Shown here: positions 8,184 through 17,700 of the stretch, piece after piece
How the letters are laid out: every line of letters begins with the position of its first letter
How positions within the stretch are numbered: position 1 is the stretch's first letter
Source: Mesosutterella multiformis
GTDB taxonomy: Bacteria; Pseudomonadota; Gammaproteobacteria; Burkholderiales; Burkholderiaceae_F
DNA length: 64,000 nt
NCBI RefSeq assembly: GCF_003402575.1
Contig: NZ_BGZJ01000002.1
Location: 558,001-622,000 of the forward strand
Reading direction: 5' to 3'
Notes under the pieces: model-generated
Told to the model about the DNA's origin: nothing
Database searches by the model: none
The model's input: the letters and a program-made list of their open reading frames with translations, nothing else
Translations under genes and position numbers: made by a program

Positions 8184-8513
8184 GATGAAGCTCCTGGGGC
8201 TGCGGGGTGAAAACGAGGTGACAATGTCACAGAAAAAATCTTACTTTCAAATTCCGTGAAACTAAAGACTGCTGAAGACTTAACCGATACACGAAAAAAC
8301 CCCTGAAAGGAGAACCTTTAAGGGGCGTAGAGGCACCGTTCATATGGTCTACGACGGATGGCGTTATCAGCCGATTGGACTCGGCGCGGCGGCGTTCGGA
8401 TCCGGCCTCTTTGGGAAGCGTCGGAAGGCGATCCTGGGTCAGCCGAAATCAGGCGGTTTTAACACGTAAAATGACGGAAACAACCGGGCGGACGCCCGAA
8501 CAAAGGAAAACCA
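8184..8513. other. Divergent intergenic region with orphan minus-strand terminator and possible small ORF
   Basis: This region separates the divergent CpXC and aldo/keto reductase genes. It holds a hairpin at 8294-8325 followed on the minus strand by six T. A possible plus-strand ORF at 8344-8469 (41 codons) has a Gly-rich hydrophobic core followed by GKRRK, recalling C-terminal sorting tails. Its start context is weak, so it is not called as a gene. Confidence 0.4.
8294..8325 (-). terminator. Orphan intrinsic terminator or attenuator upstream of CpXC paralogue 1
   Basis: On the minus strand CCCCT-ta-AAGG, a TTCT loop, and CCTT-tc-AGGGG form an interrupted stem followed by TTTTTT. It lies 111 bp upstream of the CpXC start on the same strand, and no minus-strand gene ends here. 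Confidence 0.5.
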
Positions 8514-9518
8514 ATGAAAAACCGATTCCTCGGAAAAATTGAAGTCTCGCCGATTGGCATGGGCTGCATGGCGTTTTCGCACGGCTACGGAAAGATTCCG
8601 GATGAGGCCTACGCGGTGAGCGCGATCCGGGCGGCTCTCGATTTCGGATGCACGTTTTTTGATACGGCGGAAGCGTACGGCGAGCAGCTCTACTACCGGG
8701 GCCATAACGAACAGATCCTCGGGAAGGCGCTCGAGAATGTCCGGGATAAAGTGGTTCTCGCGACGAAGATCCACTTCCGGGGAACCGCCTATAAACCGGG
8801 CGACCCGATCTACCCGATCCTGAAGGAGCACCTCACGCAGTCGCTTAAGAATCTCAGGACCGATTACGTGGACCTCTATTACCTGCACCGCGTGAATCTC
8901 GAGATGCCGGTGGATGAGGTGGCGGAAGCCTTTGGACGCCTGATTGAGGAGGGCCTGATCCGCGGTTGGGGGCTGTCGCAGGTGTCGGCGTCGCAGCTCG
9001 ACTCGTTCCATCGGGTGACGCCGGTCTCCGCGGTCCAGAATCTCTACAACATGCTGGAGCGGGACTGCGAAAAAGACATCTTCCCGTACTGCCTCGAGCA
9101 TAACATCGGCGTCGTGCCGTTCTCCCCGATCGCGAGCGGCTTCCTCTCGGGGAAAATCACGGCGGACACGACGTTCGAGAAGGTCGACGATGTCCGGGTC
9201 TTTGTCCCGCAGCTCTCAAAAGAAAACATCATCGCGAATCAGCCGATCATCGATATCCTGAACCGGTTTGCCGCGGAAAAACAGGCGACCCCGGCGCAGA
9301 TAACGCTTGCCTGGATGCTGCATAAATATCCGAACGTCGTCCCGATCCCGGGTTCCAAGCGAAAGGAGCGGATTCTCGAGAACCTCGGGGCGTGGAATGT
9401 GACGCTGACGGATGAGGAATTCTCGAGCCTCGAAGCGGCACTGAACGCGGTTGAGGTCCACGGCCATCGGGGGAATGTCGAGAACGAGCGGTCCACGATG
9501 AAGGAGTGGAAGCGGTAA
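8514..9518 (+). CDS. Aldo/keto reductase (second)
   Basis: The protein is 334 residues, in the Tas/AKR13-like group (IGMGCMAFSHGYG near the N-terminus). The catalytic residues appear as Asp and Tyr in FFDTAEAYGEQLY, Lys in VVLATKIHF, and His in LYYLHRVN. The C-terminal NADPH-binding segment is NVVPIPGSKRKERILENL. AAAGGA precedes the ATG. It is clearly related to the gene at 6310 but not a recent duplicate. It has its own bidirectional terminator at 9546. The physiological substrate cannot be inferred. Confidence 0.93.
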   Translation: MKNRFLGKIEVSPIGMGCMAFSHGYGKIPDEAYAVSAIRAALDFGCTFFDTAEAYGEQLYYRGHNEQILGKALENVRDKVVLATKIHFRGTAYKPGDPIYPILKEHLTQSLKNLRTDYVDLYYLHRVNLEMPVDEVAEAFGRLIEEGLIRGWGLSQVSASQLDSFHRVTPVSAVQNLYNMLERDCEKDIFPYCLEHNIGVVPFSPIASGFLSGKITADTTFEKVDDVRVFVPQLSKENIIANQPIIDILNRFAAEKQATPAQITLAWMLHKYPNVVPIPGSKRKERILENLGAWNVTLTDEEFSSLEAALNAVEVHGHRGNVENERSTMKEWKR

Positions 9519-9545
9519 GAGCGGGAATCCTAAGCGCAAAAATAA

Positions 9546-9578
9546 GCCCCTGAGGGACAGTCCCTCAGGGGCGTTGTG
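9546..9578. terminator. Bidirectional terminator
   Basis: GCCCCTGAGGGA (9546-9557) pairs perfectly with TCCCTCAGGGGC (9561-9572) across a CAG loop. It lies between the plus-strand aldo/keto reductase and the convergent minus-strand CpXC gene. A T-rich TTATTTTTG tract follows on the minus strand and a weaker GTTGTGTTT on the plus strand. Confidence 0.85.
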
Positions 9579-9602
9579 TTTCTGGAACCGAAGACGCGGC
9601 GA

Positions 9603-10298
9603 TCAGTCGGTCGGCAGGCGCTCAAGGAGCTTTGCGGCGTAAGACGCGGCCCAGGCGGCGTCCACCACCGGCGGCTCATCGACAAGCTTCATATCGTCCA
9701 CGATCGCGTCATAGAACTCCTTCGGGAAGGTGTCCTCACCGATCGGTTCGCCGTTCTCATCGAAGTAAACGATGAAGTTCTTATTCTCGTCATCGATCAT
9801 GAAGCGGTTCGAGGCGACGTCTGTCGTTTCGCCATCCTGCTTCTGGATCGAAAGCGTCATCGACTTGATGATTTCCACGTAGCGGTCATCAAGCCCGGCC
9901 TTCAGGATCATCGCCTTCTCGCGGAGGTCATCCGGCGTGGTGACCACTCGGAAGTGTTCCCCGAAATCCGCGTCCGCCTCGGGAAGCTTCGCGCGGAGTT
10001 CCGCCATCGTGGTCTCGCGCTCCGCGATCGCGTCTTTCACGGAGTCCTCCAGCGTGAGCCCAGATTTCGCGGTGACGAGCTGCAGCGTCGTGCGGCGCAC
10101 GAGATCCTGGTAGAGGAGCGGGAACGTGAGCACCACGTCGGTGCCGCAGCCCGGGCACTGGTAACTGAAGAGGTCACCCGAGATCACGCGTTCCGCGGCC
10201 TCGGGCTCCGTCACCGTGTTCACGGAGCGCTGGATCTCAGGCTCCGACTCTTTGCCGCACTTCGGGCACTTGAAAGGAATGCGTTCAGCTTCAGACAT
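9603..10298 (-). CDS. CpXC-domain zinc-ribbon protein (paralogue 2)
   Basis: The protein is 231 residues. Zinc-ribbon cysteine pairs are FKCPKCGKE near the N-terminus and YQCPGCGTD about 45 residues on. The body contains LREKAMILKAGLDDRYVEIIK, shared almost exactly with paralogue 3, and a C-terminal AWAASYAAKLLERL helix. GGAGAA is 7 bases before the ATG. It lies 48 bp downstream of paralogue 3 on the same strand, so the two are probably co-transcribed from upstream of 11051. Function is unknown; nothing suggests DNA binding beyond the zinc ribbon. Confidence 0.8.
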   Translation of the reverse strand: MSEAERIPFKCPKCGKESEPEIQRSVNTVTEPEAAERVISGDLFSYQCPGCGTDVVLTFPLLYQDLVRRTTLQLVTAKSGLTLEDSVKDAIAERETTMAELRAKLPEADADFGEHFRVVTTPDDLREKAMILKAGLDDRYVEIIKSMTLSIQKQDGETTDVASNRFMIDDENKNFIVYFDENGEPIGEDTFPKEFYDAIVDDMKLVDEPPVVDAAWAASYAAKLLERLPTD

Positions 10299-10346
10299 CG
10301 TGGGGTTCTCCGGGGGAAGAGGGAAATATTGTTATCGGCGGCCGTC

Positions 10347-11051
10347 TTAACCCTGGAACGTGTCCTGAGACTCGATCTCAGAGATCACTTCGCGGGCCCA
10401 GCCGGTGTCAATGATATCGGTGTCCGCCTCAACGAGTGAGAGTCCGTTCTTAAACGCGTTGTAGGACTCCATATCAAAGTCGCAGGAGCCCGCTTCCTTC
10501 CCGTCTTTATCGAAGAAGTAGAGGTACTGCTTCCCGTCCTTATCGAGGAAGAACCGCACGGATTCGATCCCGAGGTCCGGCTTCATGTTGGCGGCCTGCG
10601 GCATGATGTAGGCCTTCACGAGTTCCACATAGCGGTCGTCGAGCCCGGCGCGGAGAATGAGCGCCTTTTCCCGAAGGTCGTTGAGGCTCGTGACAAAGCG
10701 GAAGACGGCGCCGTAAAGCTGCTTCGCGAGCGCCGGATCCTGCGCCTTCGCCGCTTCGATCGAGTCCTTGCGGGCCTTCCGGTACTCCGCCATCTCCTTC
10801 GCGCGCTCCTCACGGTCCGGCGTCGCGATGTACTGAATCATCATCCCGTGCTCCACGTCGTGGTAGAGGAGGGAGTAATTCGCCATCGTCTGATAGCCGC
10901 ACTTCGGGCACTGGATATAGAAGAGATCACCGTAGGCAAGCGCCTCCGCTTCTTTCGGATTCTCAGCGGTGTTCACCGACTGCCAGAGCGTGAGCGGAAT
11001 TTCTTCCCCGCATTCCGGGCACTTGAAGGTGATGTCTTTCGTAAGCGGCAT
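10347..11051 (-). CDS. CpXC-domain zinc-ribbon protein (paralogue 3)
   Basis: The protein is 234 residues. The cysteine pairs are FKCPECGEE and IQCPKCGYQ. The body repeats the LREKALILRAGLDDRYVELVK block of paralogue 2. A Lys/Glu-rich helix (REERAKEMAEYRKARKDSIE) lies in the middle. AAGGAAC precedes the start. As first gene of the pair it should carry the promoter; the 73 bp up to the transporter stop at 11125 are short, so read-through from the transporter gene is also possible. The three paralogues may act on the same target, which is not known for this family. Confidence 0.8.
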   Translation of the reverse strand: MPLTKDITFKCPECGEEIPLTLWQSVNTAENPKEAEALAYGDLFYIQCPKCGYQTMANYSLLYHDVEHGMMIQYIATPDREERAKEMAEYRKARKDSIEAAKAQDPALAKQLYGAVFRFVTSLNDLREKALILRAGLDDRYVELVKAYIMPQAANMKPDLGIESVRFFLDKDGKQYLYFFDKDGKEAGSCDFDMESYNAFKNGLSLVEADTDIIDTGWAREVISEIESQDTFQG

Positions 11052-11124
11052 TTCAGTTCCTTTGGTTCCTTTTTGGGGTCTGTTGGTTTTTCTTTAGGGC
11101 AATCCGTTAATACTAGCTTTTTAT

Positions 11125-12798
11125 TCAGAGGTATGCCCAGAGCATCACAAGAACAATCTGACCCGAAATGATACGGAGAAACATCGCGGAGGGGTAGATG
11201 TTCGAGTACGCGATCACGGCAGTGCTCTTTTCGGAGAGCGTACCGGCGAAGGCGAGCACCGCGGTGTTGGTGGAGGTACCTGCCATCAGGCCGCAGATTG
11301 TGTGGAAATTAAGATGCATGAATTTCCGCCCGACCACCGCGATCGCGATCATCGGGATCACGGTGATGACAAGCCCAAGCCCCATATAAAGGAACCCGAT
11401 CCCTTCCTCAAACGCCTTGAAGAACGGGACGCCGGCCGAGAGCCCGATGGACGCGAGGTAGAAGGAGACACCCCACTGCCGCAGCATCAGGTTCGCGGAA
11501 TTCGTCATATAGGTGACGAGGTGGATCCGGGGACCGTAGTAGCTGAGAAGAATCGCGGCGATGAGCGGACCGCCCGCGAGCCCAAGCATCACCGGAGCCG
11601 GCATCCCGGGGATCGCGATCGGGAGGTTCCCAAGAATGACGCCGAAGAGTATCCCGATAAAGAGCGCGATCACGTTCGGACGGTCAAGCGACTTCGTCTG
11701 ATTTCCCATGAGATCCGCGAGACGGGCGAGCGAGTTCTTCGGCCCCACGCAGTAGAGGCTGTCCCCCATCTGAAGCTGGAGGCTGTTATACGGAAAGAAC
11801 TGGACGCCGGAGCGCGTGACGCGGGTGATATTGACGCCATCCAAATGCGAGAGATGGAGCTGCTCAATCCGGACCCCGTTCATCGCGGACCGGGTCACGC
11901 GGATCGACTGCGCCATGAGGGGCGAATGTTCTGTCGCGAGGTCGATCGTCGTGTCCTCCTCACCGAAGAAGGAGACGACAGAAAGCTTAGCGTCTTTGTT
12001 CGACACAATGCGGAGCTTATCCCCGAGGTGCACCTGGCAGTTCGCGGTGGGGGAGGTGATGAGAGCGTCGTGAAGGATCCGGCTGCAGATAAACGGCCGG
12101 TCGATGATGTCGCGGAGTTCTTTAAGCGTCCGGCCGTCGAGCGCCTTATTCGTTACCGTCACGTGGTAGTAGATCGGAGCTGGGGAGAACTTCATCTGAT
12201 GCTCGGCCCAGGCCTCGTCCTCCGCCGCGATATCGACGTGGAAGGCTTTCTTAAGGAACAGAATCGCGAGAATCATCGCGATGATCGCGACGGGGTAGGC
12301 GCAGGCGTACCCCACCGTGATATCGGTGTGGTTCCCCATGGCGTGCAGCGCCTCCTGCGTTGCGCCGAGACCCGGCGTGCTCGTCACCGCGCCGAAGTGA
12401 ACGCCCATCATCTGCGCGAGACTGATGTCGCCCTTAAAAATGAAGAAGAGCCCGATCGTGACCGCGAGACTGAGGAGGACGCCGAAAAGCGTGAGCCCGT
12501 TTAAGCCCCAGCCGCCGTTTCGGAAGGTGGCGAAGAACGACGGCCCCACCTGCAATCCGATAAAGAATACGAAGAGGATGAGGCCGAAATTCTTGAAGAA
12601 CGCGATGAGGTCCGGGTTCACCTGAAGCCCAAGCCAGCTGAGGATGAGGCCTAAGAAGAGCACCCAGGTCGACCCAAGCGACACGCCGAAAACCTTCATG
12701 CGGCCAAGCGTCAGCCCGAGCGCGATCACAAACGAATACACCACCATCCCGTGGCTGAAACCCGATGGATTGAAAAGCAAGTCACTAAGCCACGTCAT
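11125..12798 (-). CDS. AspT/YidE/YbjL-family membrane transporter with central RCK_C (TrkA-C) domains
   Basis: The protein is 557 residues, the usual length for the aspartate:alanine exchanger family. Two blocks of hydrophobic helices flank a cytosolic stretch (about residues 200-375) that reads as two TrkA-C domains (YHVTVTNKALDGRTLKEL and IRVTRSAMNGVRIEQLHLSHLDG). Each membrane half has the conserved G/S/T loop (GAVTSTPGLGATQEAL and GLMAGTSTNTAVLAFAG). It probably exchanges small dicarboxylic or amino acids, but the substrate is not determined by sequence. AAGGAG lies upstream with a rather long spacing of about 13 bases. It is transcribed in the same direction as the CpXC pair. Confidence 0.88.
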   Translation of the reverse strand: MTWLSDLLFNPSGFSHGMVVYSFVIALGLTLGRMKVFGVSLGSTWVLFLGLILSWLGLQVNPDLIAFFKNFGLILFVFFIGLQVGPSFFATFRNGGWGLNGLTLFGVLLSLAVTIGLFFIFKGDISLAQMMGVHFGAVTSTPGLGATQEALHAMGNHTDITVGYACAYPVAIIAMILAILFLKKAFHVDIAAEDEAWAEHQMKFSPAPIYYHVTVTNKALDGRTLKELRDIIDRPFICSRILHDALITSPTANCQVHLGDKLRIVSNKDAKLSVVSFFGEEDTTIDLATEHSPLMAQSIRVTRSAMNGVRIEQLHLSHLDGVNITRVTRSGVQFFPYNSLQLQMGDSLYCVGPKNSLARLADLMGNQTKSLDRPNVIALFIGILFGVILGNLPIAIPGMPAPVMLGLAGGPLIAAILLSYYGPRIHLVTYMTNSANLMLRQWGVSFYLASIGLSAGVPFFKAFEEGIGFLYMGLGLVITVIPMIAIAVVGRKFMHLNFHTICGLMAGTSTNTAVLAFAGTLSEKSTAVIAYSNIYPSAMFLRIISGQIVLVMLWAYL

Positions 12799-13101
12799 AA
12801 CCGATACTTCACTCCTTCAAAATCTGACGATCTGTTTTTTCCGTAAAACCGCGTATTGTAGGCGCTCTGAATTTCCGTGAACCGCGGAAAACACCCGGAT
12901 CCCGCGGGTTTTGTCCCAGACCGGCGGCATATCGGCACTCCCTTTGATCAGAGGACAGGGATCGCCCGCTCTTTACATTTCGGGGCGGCGGAAGCTGTTC
13001 ACCCCGCCGGGCTGAAATGCGTCTCTCTCAGTCTGACTGAAAGCAATGCTTTTGAGAAGGGGGAGATAAGGGGGAGCCTTCGAAAAACCGCGCTCCCAAG
13101 T
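12799..13101. other. Intergenic region between transporter and glycosyltransferase
   Basis: There is no credible gene. An imperfect inverted repeat pairs CATTTCGGGGCGG (from about 12977) with CCCCGCCGGGCTGAAATG (to about 13021). A weak hairpin near 12894-12912 (ACCCG and CGGGT arms) could end the minus-strand gene, but the stem is short. Confidence 0.4.
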
Positions 13102-14448
13102 CTATCGGTGGGCGAGAGTGAAGAAATCGTCCTTCATGAGGCGGGTGTTCTCGAACGACACCGATTCCACCGTGATCCCGTGCTTCCAGAGGATGAAGCT
13201 GAGCGCCAATTGATCCCGCTTCGAGTATTTCTCAATCATTGCCCACCACTCGTCCATCAATTGGATGATTTCAGGGTTTTTGTGACGGCGATAGAGGATG
13301 TTCGTTTCATTCAGCCCGTAGTTCGCGGGGAAGCCGGCGGCCTTTTCAAGCGCCACCTCGGCGTCAACGAGCGCGGGGTCATCGATCCCGGCCGCTTTCA
13401 CCGCTGCCGCCTCCTGATAAATACAGGTTCTCGCGAAGTGGCGCGGGATCAGGAGGTCGTGATGCTCAGTTCGGATCTTTTGAAAGAGGAAGTCCGTGAG
13501 GATATTCACGTTTCCGTCCGCCCAGAGGCTCTGATCGTAATTTTGAAGAAGCGCGTGCGGGTGCGTCTTATGCCAGCGGCTGTTCCGGACGGGGTCGAGT
13601 GACGAAAATTCGAGCGGCCGCACGTCCCACGCCCCGTAAGTTGGGTTTTTGAGAAGGGCTTCGTTATCCGTGTAAAGGATGTAGTCCCAGGCCGGATCGA
13701 GGTATTCGTGCGACTTCAGGTGCGCCATGCTGTCGTACTGCCCCGTGACGCAGGTGTAAACCGCGCCTTCGCACTTTGTCCGCGCTTTTTTCGCTTCCCG
13801 GTACCGCTCGACGTGCTCTTCAATCCGGTCTTCGTAGGGGTTAGCGGTGAGGTGCGTCACCCAGTCGGTGTTGGAACCGAGAAGGAAGATCACGGGGTTG
13901 ATGTTTCCGGAGACACTTCGGATCGCGCCCACATCAATAAAAGAGCAGGGATTCTCGTTCAGCTTCCACCCCGTGCGGTACCAGTAGTCGAGCGCCTGAG
14001 CCCGGGTGAAATCGTGGTGGTACGTCTTGATGTACCACATGTAGTCCCAATAGCGGGACGAGCCGATTTTCTCTTTCTCCAGAAACTCGAGCCGCGCGAT
14101 CGCGTCGGACTGAGCGGCAGCGAGCACCGCCTTCTCCGTTTCGAGCGTCCCGATTCTCGCCCGGAGAGTATCCACCGTGGCAGTCAGCGCCTGTTTTTCA
14201 GACGAGAGGGTTTCAAGCCCCCGGGTGAGCGCGGTTTCACGGTCTTCGAGCGCCGTTTTTTCGGTTTCAAGGCGCGAAAGCTCATCCTCAAGCGTCTTCT
14301 GCGCCTCTCGGAAAGCGGTCTGCCGCTCAGTGAGCGCCGCAAGAGCCGCTTTCGTTTCCGCCTCAGACTGCCGGACCCGGTCCCGCTCCGCTTCCAGGCT
14401 TTCGAGCTGCTTCACCATGGCTTTCTGGATTTTGAGGAACTTGAACAC
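13102..14448 (-). CDS. Coiled-coil protein with TOD1/MUCI70-like (DUF616) glycosyltransferase domain
   Basis: The protein is 448 residues with a GTG start (14446-14448) behind AAGGA. Residues ~5-125 are a continuous Glu/Ala/Leu/Arg-rich coiled coil. Residues ~235-445 match the TOD1/MUCI70 glycosyltransferase-like domain: AVYTCVTGQYDSMAHLKSH, DYILYTDNE, RNSRWHKTHPHALLQNYDQS, LWADGNVNI (a D-x-N-type metal site), IPRHFARTCIYQEAAAV, and NYGLNETNILYRRHKN. Such domains are found in surface polysaccharide loci. The coiled coil may tether or oligomerise the enzyme. The linker SSRYWDYMWYIKTYHHDFTR resembles short segments preceding glycan enzymes. It stands alone between the transporter and the divergent recC. 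Confidence 0.8.
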   Translation of the reverse strand: MFKFLKIQKAMVKQLESLEAERDRVRQSEAETKAALAALTERQTAFREAQKTLEDELSRLETEKTALEDRETALTRGLETLSSEKQALTATVDTLRARIGTLETEKAVLAAAQSDAIARLEFLEKEKIGSSRYWDYMWYIKTYHHDFTRAQALDYWYRTGWKLNENPCSFIDVGAIRSVSGNINPVIFLLGSNTDWVTHLTANPYEDRIEEHVERYREAKKARTKCEGAVYTCVTGQYDSMAHLKSHEYLDPAWDYILYTDNEALLKNPTYGAWDVRPLEFSSLDPVRNSRWHKTHPHALLQNYDQSLWADGNVNILTDFLFQKIRTEHHDLLIPRHFARTCIYQEAAAVKAAGIDDPALVDAEVALEKAAGFPANYGLNETNILYRRHKNPEIIQLMDEWWAMIEKYSKRDQLALSFILWKHGITVESVSFENTRLMKDDFFTLAHR

Positions 14449-14784
14449 GGCGTCGGTCCTTTATCGATAAACGGATGAGAAAACGGGGAAGGGGCGGAAA
14501 CCCACGGCCCCCGTCGTTTCCCTGCCTGAGTTTAAAACAGACACGGGAATGGGGGTCTTGCGACGATCCCGGATAGGGGGCAGGCGGGAAATCGAAACGC
14601 GGCGTGAGACTCGGTTCAACAAATGTTGTCCGGATCCCTATGAATCCGCGGATATTTCCGCTATACATTACGTTATAAGTAACGTTTCGTTCTGCCTCGG
14701 TCCCATTCCCCCTCGTGTAAGATAGACCGGCAATGGATTGGTTCGGGAGCGAGCGAAAAGTGTCCCGGCCGCGAGAGGAGCGAG
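14449..14784. other. Divergent promoter region between glycosyltransferase and recC
   Basis: No gene is seen. A palindrome ACGTTA-TAAG-TAACGT at 14670-14685 is the only strong symmetric site and could be an operator. A GC-rich stretch precedes it and a few T/A-rich motifs surround it. No confident -35/-10 pair was identified. Confidence 0.4.
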
Positions 14785-17700
14785 ATGGAAAACGAAAACC
14801 AGCGGGGACCCCGGTTCCACACGTTTTACAGCAACAGCTTTGAAGTGCTGGAGAAGATCTTTTTCCAGATGGCGGAGCGGGACAGGAAGCGCCTCGCGAA
14901 GGATCGGAATGGATCCGCGTTCCCCGGGCTCTTCACGCCGATCACGGTGATTGTGCCAAGCCGTGCGGTGGGGAACCGCCTTTCCCGCGGGTACGCTTCG
15001 GGGTCGGGAGAGGGGATCTCCGCCGGGTTCAATTTCGAGCTCCCGGGCGAATGGCTGACGCCTTTCCTCGGAGCCCAGGTCGGGAGCCTCGCGCAGACCC
15101 CGGAACTCGAGTGGCTCGTCTGGAACCGGCTGCTCGAGGACGATTTTCTGAACGACCCCCGGTCGGAGAACGTCCGTCACTATCTCACCGATCCCCTCAC
15201 GGGGAACCCGAGAGCGGAGGATGACACCGCCCGCATGGAACTCGCGGTCCGGGTGTCCGCCGCGTTCGCGAAATACGCGACGTACCGCTTTGACTGGATT
15301 TACCGCTGGATGACGGGCGAAGGGATTGAGCATCACCGCGTCCCCAACTTAAGAGAAGAGCGGGAACGCGTGGTTTTCAATGAGCACCCCGAGAACGCCG
15401 GGTGGGAAGAAGGCCTCTGGCGGTGGCTCGCGGAAGAGAGGGGGACAGACGACCGCCGCTGGCACGGAGCGGGGCAGCTCCTGCGGCTCGCGCACCGGCT
15501 CGCCGCGCCGACACTGGTATCAGACGACACCGCGCCTCTTCATATCTTTGGGCTCTCGGCATTGCCGCCCCTCATGCTCCCCTTCCTCTATCAGCAGAGT
15601 TACCACCGGAGTGTGTCGCTCTACCTCATGAATCCGTCCCCTGAATACTGGTTTGACGCGACGGGGGCGGAGGAGTCAGGGTGCCCGTGGCTGAGACGCA
15701 ACGCCGGGCAGACCCGCGCGATCGTGGACCGACTCTGGAAATTCACGCAGGCCTCGAGCGCCCCGGTGGTGGAGGATGACGTGGGGTCCCCGAAAGAAAC
15801 GGAACCGGAAACGCACGCGATGCCCTTTAACCCCGCGACCCCGATCCAGGACGCGGAGCTCCTCAGTTCCCCCGAGCCCCCCTTTATTGAGGCGGACCTC
15901 GCGAGGATTTCGGGGAGACCGATCGATCAGCGGGGGACGATGCTCGACCGAGTGCATGAGGCGGTGCTTCGGAACAACACAGCGTTCCTCGAGGATCTCG
16001 ATCCCGAGGAGCTAGCCGAGTGGACCCGGCCCGAAGTCGGAATGCCATCCGTCCGGATCGCGTCCGCCCCGACGCTCGCGCGCGAAGTGGAAGCGGCGGC
16101 GGACTGGATTTACGCGCTGAAAGCTGAGCACCCGGAATTGACGTCGTCTGACTTCCTGATCGCGACGCCGGATCTTCAGACCGCGGCCCCGGTCTTTGAC
16201 GCGGTGTTCTCATCGCTCCCGAAACCGATCGCGTACGGGATTGTCGGGCGGTCGCTTTTTGATTCCTCAGGTGCCGCCCAGGCCTATATCGCGCTCGGGA
16301 ATTTCCTCTGCGGAACCGCGGATATCAATGCGTTCTCATCCCTCATCAGCCTCCCCGCGATCGCGGAAAACTGGGGCTTTGGTGTCGAAGACCTCGGTAC
16401 GATCCGCTCGTGGCTCGATGACGCGGGGTTCCGGCTTGGAATCTCGGAAACTCACATCCGGAACCTCTCGAAGCTGCCCGGAAACCGCTATATCGATGAC
16501 GGGACGGGGTGCGAGGGGACCTTGATGCGGGCGCTCGAGCGTCTGACGCTCGCCGCGATGGCGGGGGACGAGGAGTCGGAGCAGGACGCGTGGCTGGATG
16601 TCCGCCCGAAGTCAGGCGGCGGGTTCTCGACCCGGGTGACCAGCCGCCCCGAGCTCTTCCAGGCGCTCGTCCGCTTCGCGGACGGGCTCGACGCCGCGGA
16701 GCGTCTGATTTTTGAGCTCGAGGATCAGGGGACCGATGACTGGAAACCGGTGCTTCAGATGCTCCTCGATCAGTTCTTCCCGAAGGGCAAGAGCTGGTGG
16801 GCGGCGCCGGATCTCGAGAGCCTCCGGACGATTGTGGTGAGGGAGGCCGAAACCGCGCGTGACGCGGCGCTCCGCTCCGGCCGCGCCCAGCCGATCCGGA
16901 TTCCGTTCCCCGTGATGTGGAGTTCCGTCACCCGGCGCTTCAAGAGCGGGTCGGTCCCGGCGCGCCCGACCGGCGCGATCGCGATTTCGTCGATGGACGC
17001 CCTCCGCGGCATTCCGTTCAAGGCGATCTGCGTGGTGGGGCTTGATGCCGCAAGCGGCTTCCCGGGCACGGTGCAGCTGGATGAATTTGACCTCATGGGG
17101 CTCCCGGGGCTGAAGCGCCGCGGGGACCGCGACAGCCGGCGGGACAACCGGAACATTTTCTTTGACCTCATTATGTCGGCCCGCAGCTGGTTCTCGGTCT
17201 TCTACGCCGAGGGACCGGAGAAGGAGCGGCCGCTTCCGCCCTCTGAAGTCGTGACGGACTTCCGGGGGTTCCTCGCGGATTTGGAAGCGAGCCGCGCCCT
17301 TGCGACCGGGACCGCCGCCCGGAACACCTGGGACGCCGAGGTGCCGCTCGCGCGGTACTCACGCCGGAATTTCACGAAAGACGCTGAAGCGAAGCACCTC
17401 CTCGGGTCGAGTGTCGACGCTTTTGACGCGATCCGGGAGGGCGGAGGAAACGCGGCCTCGGTGTCCTTTGTGGGGACCGGGGCGGCGCTTCCCGGGTACC
17501 TGGATCTCAGGCTTCCCGTCTCGGATCTCGGAGACTTCCTCTCGGCCCCGGAAAATTTCGCGATGAAACTCGTGGGGCTCAGGCGGGATGATGATTCCGG
17601 GACGACGGCCGCGGCGCTCGGGTTCCCGAATGACGGTCTCAGCATGTGGGCCATGCGGAAGGACGTGAGTGACGCCGTGGCGCGGGGCGAGACGCTCGAA

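Noticed and set aside
8344-8469. 41-codon ORF with Gly-rich hydrophobic stretch then GKRRK, like a protein-sorting tail
   Set aside because: Too short and isolated, weak start context, and no matching sorting enzyme in the window. It may be a remnant.
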